Assembly: GCA_031254315.1 (NCBI GenBank)
Contig: JAIRUQ010000069.1
Span: forward strand, 1 to 33,608
Direction of reading: 5' to 3'
DNA length: 33,608 nt
Source: Treponema sp.
Lineage (GTDB): Bacteria; Spirochaetota; Spirochaetia; Treponematales; Breznakiellaceae
Below, one piece after another: positions 15,164 through 22,468 of this stretch. The notes beneath the pieces are model-generated. The model made no database searches, had not been told where the DNA came from, and saw only the letters and a list, made by a program, of their open reading frames with translations. Within the stretch, counting starts at the first letter, position 1. The number at the start of each line of letters is the position of its first letter. Position numbers and translations under genes: made by a program.

Positions 15164-17047
15164 ATTCGCAAACACCGCTTCTGTCTTCACAATATTTACC
15201 GACTTCAAAGTCAGCTTGATTTTTTCGTTAGGTGCAACATCTTTCTGTAAGACAACTTGAGTTTCAAGAGCAAGGGAGGGAATAATCACTGCCCAGCGAC
15301 TGCCTTTCTTTTCCAAGGCGACAGCGTCCCAAACAGAGTCTTTTTTATCGCTAAGATAAACCATTATCCAGTGATTACAGGAAGCCCTCTCTGCCTGAAC
15401 AGCAGACGATGTTCCCGCCTCGCTAAAACCAATCCGCGCCGAGATTTCATCGGCGGAAAGTAGCTTATCCCCTCGCAGAAAAGAGCGTATTTGAATGTGA
15501 GACAATAAATCGGTATAACGGCGCAGTGGGCTCGTAACCTGCGTGTATGTGTCAAGCCCAAGCCCCTGATGATGACCCGGTTTCGCGGAAATAACGCGCG
15601 GTCGCATAAAACGGCGAAGTTGCCAAAAACCTGCAAGACCGTCGGGAACTTTTCCCTGTATATCCACTTCCTGACTGATGTATGGAAACGCAAGCCCCCG
15701 TGAAGCCGCCCATGTTCCCGCTCCCTCACCTGCGGCTATCATACACTCCCTTACTAAAGAAGCTGAGCGGTAAGATATTTCAGGCTCAATTTTTACAGTT
15801 CCGTCTTCAACAGTGATATGTACGCCGGGAAGATCGATGTTTACCGCTCCCTGCGCTATTCGGCGTTTGAAAATCTTTTGAGTCAGTTCGTAAAGAGAGC
15901 GCAGTGTATCGGCGGATGCGGATGTACCCGTATCTATTTCTCTGTCGGCTTCCTCATAAGTTATACGTTGCACCTTTACAACCGAGGGGAAAATTTCCGT
16001 ATCAATGACAGAGCCGTTTTCGTCAATTATCAGCTTAAAAGTCAGCGCCAATGATTTTTCAGAAAGACCGAGCGCGAATATGGGAAGGGCTTCTTCAGCT
16101 AACATGCGGAAAGTTCCTTCGGGGAGATAAAGGGTCGCGCCGCGATCACGGGCTTCTTTTTCTACAGGACTGTCAAAGGCTATTGATGAAGCAGGGTCGG
16201 CAACATGAACATAGAGTACAGTCCGCCCCGGCGAGTCTTCGGCTTTTTCTATCGAAACAGCGTCATCGGGATCGTTACTCCAGGGGTTGTCAATGGCAAA
16301 CGCTGTTAGGTAACACAGATCGCGACGGTCTTCGGCGGAAGGGGGATCAGGACAGATTGTTACGCAGGAGAGCGAGAAACCAAAGCGTACAGGGTGGGGA
16401 TTGACCATCTCTGTCCAGAAACCTGTTTTTAAGAGCAGAGAATGCGCATCTTCGGGAGTTTCGCCAAGCCCCAACTCCTTCATTGTTTTGCTCTTCGTTG
16501 ACTTACCGTAAGCAAGGGCTTCTACATCCTGAATGAAACGCGCGTCATTGGGGGGCATTGGGTTTTCGGCAGGTTTTTTCAAACACGCTTTTAAACGCTC
16601 CAAAAACTGCACTCGCTCGTCTGTCTCTCGCTGTTTGTCTCCCCTCTTTGCTTCCGCAGAGGCTACTTCATCCTTATCACGGGGAGTAATAGCGGCAACA
16701 CTGCCGGAAAAATACAAGCCGTCTTTTAGCGCGAAATACGCGGCGCAAGCGGAAGAAGGAGTGTATTCGTTTGAGATAAGAGTAGCTAAATCTTTTAGAG
16801 ACAGAGGCGAATCTTCGCCTGACAAAAGTTCCCATGCTTCACGGACTACAGAGACATCAGGACTGCCGTCTTTTATAGAAGAAAAATCTTCGATGGGACA
16901 GGGACCGGGGTGAATTACCTCGACATCCTTGTCCCGTACTTTAACCTGAGTCCCGTCTTTCAGCAATATGGTGATTTTTCCGTCAGAGCGATCCTTTACA
17001 ATCGCGAGTTTGTTCTTATAAATGACCAGAGCATTTTCTGACATCAT
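15155..17047 (-). CDS. RNase II-family (RNB domain) exoribonuclease
   Basis: A 630-residue 3'-5' exoribonuclease of the RNase II/R family, degrading mRNA in the cytosol. The RNB active site is recognisable as AIDNPWSNDPDDAVSIE, with the four acidic residues D253, D259, D261 and D262. Farther on are SAKPGHHQGLGLDTYTQVTSPLRRYTDL, where the TSPLRRYxDL segment is diagnostic. The N-terminal 200 residues include a small beta domain (about residues 5-48) and a helical part rather than clear cold-shock domains. No typical S1 domain is seen beyond a short beta-rich end. Two adjacent ATGs at 17047 and 17044 are possible starts, and TATAAT ends 6 bases upstream without a ribosome site. It lies 14 bases after the sigma factor gene and may be co-transcribed with it. 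Confidence 0.88.
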   Translation of the reverse strand: MMSENALVIYKNKLAIVKDRSDGKITILLKDGTQVKVRDKDVEVIHPGPCPIEDFSSIKDGSPDVSVVREAWELLSGEDSPLSLKDLATLISNEYTPSSACAAYFALKDGLYFSGSVAAITPRDKDEVASAEAKRGDKQRETDERVQFLERLKACLKKPAENPMPPNDARFIQDVEALAYGKSTKSKTMKELGLGETPEDAHSLLLKTGFWTEMVNPHPVRFGFSLSCVTICPDPPSAEDRRDLCYLTAFAIDNPWSNDPDDAVSIEKAEDSPGRTVLYVHVADPASSIAFDSPVEKEARDRGATLYLPEGTFRMLAEEALPIFALGLSEKSLALTFKLIIDENGSVIDTEIFPSVVKVQRITYEEADREIDTGTSASADTLRSLYELTQKIFKRRIAQGAVNIDLPGVHITVEDGTVKIEPEISYRSASLVRECMIAAGEGAGTWAASRGLAFPYISQEVDIQGKVPDGLAGFWQLRRFMRPRVISAKPGHHQGLGLDTYTQVTSPLRRYTDLLSHIQIRSFLRGDKLLSADEISARIGFSEAGTSSAVQAERASCNHWIMVYLSDKKDSVWDAVALEKKGSRWAVIIPSLALETQVVLQKDVAPNEKIKLTLKSVNIVKTEAVFANSN

Positions 17048-17061
17048 TTATTCATTATATA

Positions 17062-17913
17062 CTAAATCGCTTCAACGTATAGACATTCTCTAAGTTCTTT
17101 CGCATGGCTTCGGATTTTATTCAACGCCCTTCGCTCAATCTGCCGCACGGTCTCAGGAGAAATATTTAATTTCTCCCCGATTTCCCTTAATGTGTGGCGT
17201 TTACAGCCGTTAAGCTGATAGCGGTAATTGAGTATGTGCCTTTCCCTCTCCATCAATTTATTCAAAATCCGCATAGTACCATCACGGGATGCCTGTTTCA
17301 TCAAATCCCTCTCAGGGCTATAGGTATAGTCCTCGTGAATATCAGCGGCGCAAATCGTTTCATCATCATTTATGAGCTGTTCAAAAGAAAGAGAATCGGC
17401 GGACATATTGATGAAAGAATCAACATCCTGAACTGAAATGCCAAGCTCTTTCGCTATTTCGAAATTTCTTGGCTGATGCATCAATGTCTGGCAAAGAGTG
17501 TGGTACATCCGCTGAATTTTTCGCACAGCGTCTTCTTTTCTTTGAGGCAAACGGACAAGCCGCCGTTTGTTGGCAATATAACGATTTATAAACTGGCGAA
17601 TCCACCAGCTTGAATAAGTGCAAAAACGCACATTCTTTCGATAATCAAATTTTTTCGCCGCATGAAGAAGACCAATATTGCCCTCTTGAATCATGTCCAT
17701 AATGGAAATACCGGGAACATTGAATAATCCCGCGATTTTTACCACCAGCCGTAAGTTGGAGTTTATCAACTTATGCAGAGCGTCCTCATTTCCTTCCTGT
17801 ATCTGCCTGGACAATTCTAACTCTTCTTCAAAAGTTAAAAGGGGAAAGACTTTTATCTGCTTGAAATATGTATCAAGCAAATTATCGTTCAATTTTGAAG
17901 CCTTTTTCTGCAT
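17062..17913 (-). CDS. RpoD-like (group 1/2) sigma-70 factor lacking region 1.1
   Basis: A 283-residue sigma factor that directs RNA polymerase to promoters. Region 1.2 covers about residues 10-45. Region 2 contains LRLVVKIA, DMIQEGNIGLLHAAKKFDY and the aromatic melting motif FCTYSSWWIRQFINRYI (97-113). Region 3 has the RLVRLP entry. Region 4.2 is TLREIGEKLNISPETVRQIERRALNKIR, close to the primary-sigma helix-turn-helix. Missing region 1.1 and short length point to an alternative, RpoS-like group 2 factor rather than the housekeeping sigma. GAGGAGGG lies just before the ATG. The RNase gene follows directly, so sigma level and RNA decay may be co-regulated. Confidence 0.9.
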   Translation of the reverse strand: MQKKASKLNDNLLDTYFKQIKVFPLLTFEEELELSRQIQEGNEDALHKLINSNLRLVVKIAGLFNVPGISIMDMIQEGNIGLLHAAKKFDYRKNVRFCTYSSWWIRQFINRYIANKRRLVRLPQRKEDAVRKIQRMYHTLCQTLMHQPRNFEIAKELGISVQDVDSFINMSADSLSFEQLINDDETICAADIHEDYTYSPERDLMKQASRDGTMRILNKLMERERHILNYRYQLNGCKRHTLREIGEKLNISPETVRQIERRALNKIRSHAKELRECLYVEAI

Positions 17914-18001
17914 ACTGACCCTCCTCAGGTTGCGATAATCTTACAATTTATATAGCAAAATTCATGCCAAGCGAGCTGATATATCGATATAATGCGCTAA
18001 A

Positions 18002-18018
18002 TCCTTACCGGATAAGGA
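18002..18018. repeat. Small inverted repeat in the intergenic region
   Basis: TCCTTA and TAAGGA are separated by 5 bases. A second small palindrome, GCTTAA/TTAAGC, lies at 18041-18058. They could be operators or remnants of an element end. No more can be said. Confidence 0.35.
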
Positions 18019-18073
18019 CTTACGCAAAACAGACAAAATAGCTTAAACCCTTTTAAGCGTCAATAGTGTATCG

Positions 18074-18109
18074 TTTTTCATACAATTATTATTTTATATG
18101 TATGAAAAA
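18074..18109. promoter_or_regulatory. Strong inverted repeat upstream of the gene at 18172, possible operator
   Basis: TTTTTCATACA (18074-18084) and TGTATGAAAAA (18099-18109) are perfect 11-base inverted arms around a 14-base AT-rich loop. The right arm is about 60 bases before the start of the gene at 18172. It could be a repressor binding site, as TATAT-like -10 sequences lie within it, or an RNA hairpin. Confidence 0.5.
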
Positions 18110-18171
18110 TATAACTATTAAATCGAAAAATATGGGCTTCCAGAACAAGTCCATATTTGGTAGAGTAAAGT

Positions 18172-18618
18172 ATGGAATACGGCATTACAGAGACGGAAAA
18201 AAAGGGAGATGGCTATTATTTTGTAAATTGGTCTCCTCTTGCCAAAGCTGACCGCCACGATATTATCACCAAAGTTCCGTCAGTTGCCGGTGTTTTTGAA
18301 ATTTACTGGATGGATGAAAAAAACCGCCTGAGGCTTTTCGTTGTGGGATGTACCAATTACGGCGGATTAAGGAGCGAAATCAGACGGATTACCGATCCTG
18401 AGTTATGTAAAAATGATGAAAAAGCAAAAAAAATTCTTGAAGAAAAAGAAATCTGGTATCGTTACTCGCCAACGGACTCCGCAAATGTTATGTCTGATGT
18501 AATCTGGTTCTTTATGCAACAGTATTTTCCCGAAAAAGAATCATCAAGCCATTCGGGGCGTTATGAAAATATTTTCTTGAAAGAGTCGGCTCCCGATAAA
18601 TTAACATGGGTTCCTTGA
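18172..18618 (+). CDS. Hypothetical protein, possibly GIY-YIG-like
   Basis: A 148-residue protein that I do not recognise with certainty. Residues 40-62 read AGVFEIYWMDEKNRLRLFVVGCT, followed by GGLRSEIRRI, then WYRYSPTDSANVMSDVIWFFMQQYFP. The order strand, strand with VG-T, helix with LR, RYS strand, then a helix, is like the GIY-YIG nuclease fold. The usual Arg in LRxEIRR and a downstream Asn/Glu might fit, but the first Tyr pair is replaced by FE-Y, so activity is doubtful. Its stop overlaps the ribosome site of the next gene, 6 bases ahead of the YrdC-like start, so the two are an operon. A weak AGAGTAAAG precedes the ATG. An inverted repeat lies upstream. Confidence 0.6.
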   Translation: MEYGITETEKKGDGYYFVNWSPLAKADRHDIITKVPSVAGVFEIYWMDEKNRLRLFVVGCTNYGGLRSEIRRITDPELCKNDEKAKKILEEKEIWYRYSPTDSANVMSDVIWFFMQQYFPEKESSSHSGRYENIFLKESAPDKLTWVP

Positions 18619-18624
18619 GGCAAA

Positions 18625-19293
18625 ATGATTGAATATATCGTCCCATCCAATATTGACGACAGAATACTGAACCGTACAGCGCGTGTGCTGGAAGACGGCG
18701 GGCTTGCCGCCCTTCCAACTGACACAACATGGAGTATTGTCTGTTCCATTAAGTCGCCTGCCGCTATTAAAAAACTGCGAAAACTTTCGGGGGAAAGGGA
18801 CGAGCGGCATTTTACCCTGTTGTGTTCGACAATATCCCAATTTGCAGAAGTGGTTTCGCTGGACAACACCCGTTTTAGGCTGATTAACCGTCTTTCGCCG
18901 GGACCTTATGTCTTTATCTTAAAAACCTTGTCGGGAACCGAAAAATTTCTCGATATCAAAAGACGTGAAGTTGGCGTGCGTATTCCTGATTATCCGGTTC
19001 CTGTCCGTCTTATAGAAACTCTTAACCATCCGCTTTATTCAATAACGGCAAAAAAGAGCATGACAGGCAATGTTGAGCCAAAAACTCACCATGATGAGGA
19101 CTCCGATACGGAACTTCCGTCAATACCTGAAGATCAGCTTTTTGAAAGCGGCTGGGAACTCGAAGATATTGATGGGCTGGATATAATTCTGGACAGCGGC
19201 GAAGAACGGGAGCGGATTTTTTCTACAATTCTTGATATGTGCACAGACGAGATAAAAGTGCTTCGTCAAGGCTCAGGACTCTGGCCTATTTAA
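18625..19293 (+). CDS. YrdC/Sua5/YciO-family RNA-binding protein
   Basis: A 222-residue protein of the YrdC domain superfamily. Family features include the ALPTDTTWSIVC strand (29-40), the RKLSGERDERHFTLLC segment with Lys and Arg residues that bind nucleotide and RNA, the SPGPYVFIL strand, and VGVRIPDYP. Family members TsaC/Sua5 make threonylcarbamoyl-AMP for tRNA t6A, while the YciO branch has an unsettled role. At 222 residues with no C-terminal Sua5 domain, this fits TsaC or YciO. The KR substitution pattern of the YciO type seems closer but is not decisive. A low-complexity acidic insertion (HHDEDSDTELP) near residue 155 is unusual. GAGG overlapping the previous stop serves as its ribosome site. 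Confidence 0.85.
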   Translation: MIEYIVPSNIDDRILNRTARVLEDGGLAALPTDTTWSIVCSIKSPAAIKKLRKLSGERDERHFTLLCSTISQFAEVVSLDNTRFRLINRLSPGPYVFILKTLSGTEKFLDIKRREVGVRIPDYPVPVRLIETLNHPLYSITAKKSMTGNVEPKTHHDEDSDTELPSIPEDQLFESGWELEDIDGLDIILDSGEERERIFSTILDMCTDEIKVLRQGSGLWPI

Positions 19294-19296
19294 TTC

Positions 19297-19325
19297 TTGT
19301 GAATTTCCAAAAATCAATATATAGT
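19297..19325 (+). promoter_or_regulatory. Promoter of the cardiolipin synthase gene, leaderless layout
   Basis: TTGTGA at 19297-19302, a 17-base spacer and TATAGT at 19320-19325. The ATG at 19333 follows after 7 AT-only bases, leaving no room for a ribosome site. Confidence 0.5.
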
Positions 19326-19332
19326 TATAATA

Positions 19333-20901
19333 ATGACAAAAAAGAGATTGAAAAAAAGACTAAAATTTGTCTTTAGAAGAAGGGTCTTGGTAATTCTATC
19401 CCTTCTGGGACAGATCGCTCTGTTCATTTTTCTGATAGCCGGAACAGGAACAAATATAAAATATTCTTACTGGGTACTCTCTCTTTTAAGCATTATTGTC
19501 TGCATATATATAATCAACAAACATGAAAAACCCGGCTTTAAGCTGACATGGATTTTTATTATTCTCGTGTTCCCTCTTTTTGGAGGAATCCTTTATATCC
19601 TTCTGAATATATGGTCAAACCCAAAAAAAATCAGAAGGGCGCTTTTTAAGAACATCAGCGACAGCCGCAACGCTTTTTCTCTTCCGGGAGATTACCTTGA
19701 CGAATTAATAAATAACCACCCCGAATTCAGAACTCAAGCGCATTATTTACAGGAATACGCCGGCTTTCCTGTTTACGGTAATACAAGACAGGAATATTTT
19801 CCTTCCGGCGAATCATTTTTTTACATAGTGCTTGAAGAGCTTGAAAAAGCGCAGAAATATATTTTTATGGAATTTTTTATATTGAAAGAAGGTCTCATGC
19901 TCAATTCAATATTGAAGATACTGGAAAGAAAAGCCGCTGAAGGTCTTGATGTGCGGATAATGTACGATGACATGGGCTGTTTTTTTACACTGCCGCCTGA
20001 TTTTCAAAAAAAGCTCGCCCAAAAAGGGATTAAAACTTTTGTTTTTAACCGTTTCAAGCCGATTGTTTCATCATTACAAAACAACCGCGACCACCGTAAA
20101 ATAATAGCGATAGACGGCAAGGTCGCGTTTACAGGCGGCTTGAACCTTGCGGATGAATACATAAACGCCGTTGAACGTTTTGGGCACTGGAAAGACGCCG
20201 CGATTTTAATCGAAGGATACGGCGCATGGTCTTTAACGCTTATTTTTTTACAGATGTGGAATTTGAGTTTAAAGGAAAAGGACGATTACGCTTCTTTTTA
20301 TCCATGGAAAGAAAACGATGAACCAAAAGACAAAAACCATGAAGGTTATGAAAACTGCGGCTATGTTCAGCCGTATGCGGATAGTCCTATTGATAAAGAA
20401 AATATCGGTGAGCATGTATACATACACATTATAACTCAGGCTAAAAAGTATCTTTATATTAATACGCCGTATCTTATTGTAGATGATAACCTTTTATCCG
20501 CTCTGACGCTTGCGGCAAAAAGCGGCGTTGATGTGCGCATAATTACTCCGCACCGCTGGGACAAATGGATTGTAGCGATTACATCGCGCTCATATTACCG
20601 CAGGCTCATTCAAGCCGGCGTAAAAATTTACGAGTACACATTTGGTTTTAACCACGGAAAAACTTTTGTCTGTGACGACAAGGTAGCGACCGTCGGCACG
20701 ACAAACCTTGATTTCAGAAGCCTCTACCTTCACTTTGAATGCGGCGTATTAATTTACGGTAGCGAAACAATAGCGGCAGTTAAAGATGATTTTCTGCGTA
20801 TTCTGCCCGCTTCACAGGAGATTACCCTAAAAGATTGCGCTCGCAACCTTTTCCAGCGGATCGTTCCTGATATACTACGTATCTTTGCGCCGCTGATGTG
20901 A
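19333..20901 (+). CDS. cls: Cardiolipin synthase (PLD family)
   Basis: A 522-residue membrane-bound enzyme that joins two phosphatidylglycerols into cardiolipin. After a basic start there are three hydrophobic segments (about 18-37, 44-61 and 71-93). Two phospholipase D HKD motifs follow: H254-K256-D261 in HRKIIAIDGKVAFTGGLN and H441-K443-D448 in HGKTFVCDDKVATVGTTN. Both include the trailing GG/GTxN of the family, so both half sites look active. Size and the C-terminal ILPASQEIT segment fit ClsA-type enzymes. It has its own promoter and is not clearly in an operon. The next gene is AT-rich and separately promoted. Confidence 0.93.
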   Translation: MTKKRLKKRLKFVFRRRVLVILSLLGQIALFIFLIAGTGTNIKYSYWVLSLLSIIVCIYIINKHEKPGFKLTWIFIILVFPLFGGILYILLNIWSNPKKIRRALFKNISDSRNAFSLPGDYLDELINNHPEFRTQAHYLQEYAGFPVYGNTRQEYFPSGESFFYIVLEELEKAQKYIFMEFFILKEGLMLNSILKILERKAAEGLDVRIMYDDMGCFFTLPPDFQKKLAQKGIKTFVFNRFKPIVSSLQNNRDHRKIIAIDGKVAFTGGLNLADEYINAVERFGHWKDAAILIEGYGAWSLTLIFLQMWNLSLKEKDDYASFYPWKENDEPKDKNHEGYENCGYVQPYADSPIDKENIGEHVYIHIITQAKKYLYINTPYLIVDDNLLSALTLAAKSGVDVRIITPHRWDKWIVAITSRSYYRRLIQAGVKIYEYTFGFNHGKTFVCDDKVATVGTTNLDFRSLYLHFECGVLIYGSETIAAVKDDFLRILPASQEITLKDCARNLFQRIVPDILRIFAPLM

Positions 20902-20930
20902 GGGTTAGGGGGAAAGTTGGCACAAATATG

Positions 20931-20959
20931 TTGACAACGATTGATTTATATTCTAAAAT
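20931..20959 (+). promoter_or_regulatory. Near-consensus sigma-70 promoter of the lipoprotein gene at 20977
   Basis: TTGACA at 20931-20936 and TAAAAT at 20954-20959 are spaced by 17 bases. An AGAGGGAAA ribosome site and ATG follow. This is one of the strongest promoters in the window. Confidence 0.65.
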
Positions 20960-20976
20960 TGTAGATTAGAGGGAAA

Positions 20977-21834
20977 ATGTATAATACACGCTATAAAGTT
21001 ATTATTTTTCTAGCTATTATTATTCTTACTCTAACAACTTGTTCTAAAAAGGAACAAGCGGCAAATGAAGTATTATCCGCAAAAGAAATTACCAATGCGT
21101 TTTCTGAAAATATCTTAGAAGAAGAATATCAATCATTAATAAGACCATTTGTAGAAGCTATTAAAAATAACAATAAAGAAAGAATAGCGGATTTGATTCT
21201 CTATCCGTTACGAAGACAGTACCCAATACCTTCTATTAATAATAGGCATGAGATGCTCGAAAGATATAATCAAGTTTTTGATAATACATTAATAAATATA
21301 ATAAAAAACTCATCTGTTGAAACCAATTGGAGCGCTGTTGGCTGGCGAGGAATAATGTTGAATGATGGTTTAATATGGATTGATTATGACGGACAAATCT
21401 ATAGTATAAACTATCAGTCATCACAAGAGAGAGAAATAAGAAATAATAATATCTTAGAAATTAAAAATAATTTGCACGAATCATTAAGAGATTTTGAAGA
21501 ACCGCGCTTATTATGTGAAACTGAAAATTATATCGTAAGAATAGATTTGTTGTATCACGATAATTACAGACTGGCATTATGGACTAAAGAAAAAAATCAA
21601 AATGAGCCACCCGATATAATTATTACAAACGGCGAAAGAACATTTGATGGAAGCGGAGGAAATCACTATTATGTGTTTACGGATAATAATAACCAATATA
21701 TCTTATTTGTTGATGTGTTAAGCAGAAGCTATGGTAATTTTATAACATATAGAGGATTTGATAAAGATTGGTATGCTCGTGTTAATAGAAATAATATAAT
21801 ATCGGAGGAGAATATTATTAGGATTGAGAATTAA
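20977..21834 (+). CDS. AT-rich lipoprotein of unknown function
   Basis: A 285-residue protein with a lipoprotein signal: MYNTRYK, a hydrophobic stretch and lipobox TLTTC with Cys22. The mature part is acidic and Asn-rich. Residues 35-100 resemble NTF2-like segments (SLIRPFVEAIKNNNKERIADLILYPL), with a helix pair then LYPL as in secreted NTF2-type lipoproteins. The second half is beta-rich, with GGNHYYVFTDNNNQYILF. I do not recognise a named family. It is independently transcribed and followed by the repeat-filled region. Base composition near 30% GC differs strongly from cls, suggesting transfer or relaxed composition. Confidence 0.75.
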   Translation: MYNTRYKVIIFLAIIILTLTTCSKKEQAANEVLSAKEITNAFSENILEEEYQSLIRPFVEAIKNNNKERIADLILYPLRRQYPIPSINNRHEMLERYNQVFDNTLINIIKNSSVETNWSAVGWRGIMLNDGLIWIDYDGQIYSINYQSSQEREIRNNNILEIKNNLHESLRDFEEPRLLCETENYIVRIDLLYHDNYRLALWTKEKNQNEPPDIIITNGERTFDGSGGNHYYVFTDNNNQYILFVDVLSRSYGNFITYRGFDKDWYARVNRNNIISEENIIRIEN

Positions 21835-21866
21835 TAAACTCTGTGGAGAAGATAGCCGAGGTAAGT

Positions 21867-21890
21867 ACAAGCCGCATTTTGCGGTGTTGT
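21867..21890 (+). terminator. Weak terminator-like hairpin after the lipoprotein gene
   Basis: ACAA-G-CCGCA, a TTT loop, TGCGG-TG-TTGT forms a stem with one small bulge. The following sequence is AT-rich (ATAATTATTTT) but not a clean T run, so termination is uncertain. Confidence 0.35.
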
Positions 21891-21934
21891 ATAATTATTT
21901 TCCCTAAACTCTCCAAACACAGAGTAGGCATTTG

Positions 21935-21953
21935 ACCAGACTTTCGAATAAAT
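21935..21953 (+). repeat. 19-base repeat, copy 1 (second copy at 22293-22311)
   Basis: ACCAGACTTTCGAATAAAT occurs here and again in the right arm of the larger inverted repeat. The two copies enclose the broken small ORF and the GC-rich palindromes. Confidence 0.7.
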
Positions 21954-21957
21954 TATA

Positions 21958-21987
21958 TTGACAAAGTTCATATTATCTGTATATAAT
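21958..21987 (+). promoter_or_regulatory. Near-consensus promoter before the broken small ORF
   Basis: TTGACA at 21958-21963 and TATAAT at 21982-21987 with an 18-base spacer. The first ATG follows 6 bases later (21994). It appears intact although the ORF behind it is broken. Confidence 0.5.
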
Positions 21988-21993
21988 GGAAAA

Positions 21994-22139
21994 ATGAGAA
22001 CTGAAACTGTATTGAAAGTGAAGCAATGGATTTATTTTTAAAGACTTTTGGTGTCATTGAAACTGAACGGTTCATAACCAGTATAAAAAGTAACAATTTT
22101 GATTATACAGAATGGCATAAAAAATTTATGGAAGGATGA
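21994..22139 (+). pseudogene. Frameshifted small ORF of the ETERFI...FDYTEW type
   Basis: Frame 1 from ATG 21994 encodes MRTETVLKVKQ and stops after 15 codons. Another frame from ATG 22026 encodes a 37-residue piece containing FGVIETERFITSIKSN and FDYTEWHKKFMEG, ending in TGA at 22137. Joining them needs a small indel near 22024. I recall short conserved bacterial proteins with TERFI and FDYTEWQ, often beside toxin-like genes, but their role is unclear to me. The ORF ends exactly where the first GC-rich palindrome starts, so the element may have cut off its end. Confidence 0.45.
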
Positions 22140-22199
22140 GCCTCCGCGGAGCAGAGCTCCGCGGTATCTTAAACGTTGAGTTATATCAAGCGGAGGCTC
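22138..22199. repeat. Nested GC-rich palindromic element, copy 1
   Basis: The outer arms GAGCCTCCGC (22138-22147) and GCGGAGGCTC (22190-22199) are perfectly complementary. Overlapping the left arm is an inner hairpin, CCGCGGAGC-AGA-GCTCCGCGG (22144-22164). The two foldings compete. The core GGAGCAGAGCTCC recurs at 22270-22282. Confidence 0.75.
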
Positions 22200-22211
22200 G
22201 TTCGAGAGGAA

Positions 22212-22311
22212 ATTTATTATACCGTCTGGTTTAATACCAAACCTTAAAATGTCTTGATTTGTTTCAACCGGAGCAGAGCTCCGGGGTATTAAACCAGACT
22301 TTCGAATAAAT
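22212..22311. repeat. Large imperfect inverted repeat enclosing palindrome copy 2
   Basis: GTCTGGTTTAATACC (22224-22238) is the exact complement of 22285-22299, and the outer ATTTATT segments also pair. The arms are about 27 bases each around a 46-base interior. Within it lies CCGGAGC-AGA-GCTCCGG (22268-22284), the second copy of the GC-rich core. Confidence 0.7.
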
Positions 22312-22415
22312 CCATAAATGAGATACATAAAATGGTATCAGAATTTGAAAAACAGAAGTATAAAATATTTCACTTCGTATGACACTATATTGTAAATTCT
22401 AGACAAAATCCACAA

Positions 22416-22443
22416 TTGACATTATTATAAGAATTGGTATAAT
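22416..22443 (+). promoter_or_regulatory. Consensus sigma-70 promoter of the gene at 22469
   Basis: TTGACA at 22416-22421 and TATAAT at 22438-22443, both perfect, are spaced by 16 bases. An AGGAGG ribosome site at 22456-22461 precedes the ATG. Confidence 0.7.
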
Positions 22444-22468
22444 ATAAGACAAATTAGGAGGATTCTAT

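Larger units (their letters stand above)
21835..22468. other. Repeat-rich region without an intact gene
   Basis: These 634 bases hold a weak hairpin (21867-21890), a near-consensus promoter (21958-21987), a broken small ORF (21994-22139), two related GC-rich palindromes (22144-22164 and 22268-22284) and a larger imperfect inverted repeat (22212-22311). The promoter of the following gene is at 22416-22443. An antisense reading of 96 codons at 22038-22328 runs through the palindromes and is not considered a gene. Confidence 0.7.

Noticed and set aside
18001..18060. Possible insertion-element end at TAAGGACTTACGCAAAA
   Set aside because: The sequence looks like ends of some elements, but no partner end, target duplication or transposase is present.
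22038..22328. 96-codon minus-strand ORF
   Set aside because: It runs through the palindromic repeats and the small broken ORF. Its translation is explained by repeat sequence, and no ribosome site or family was seen.
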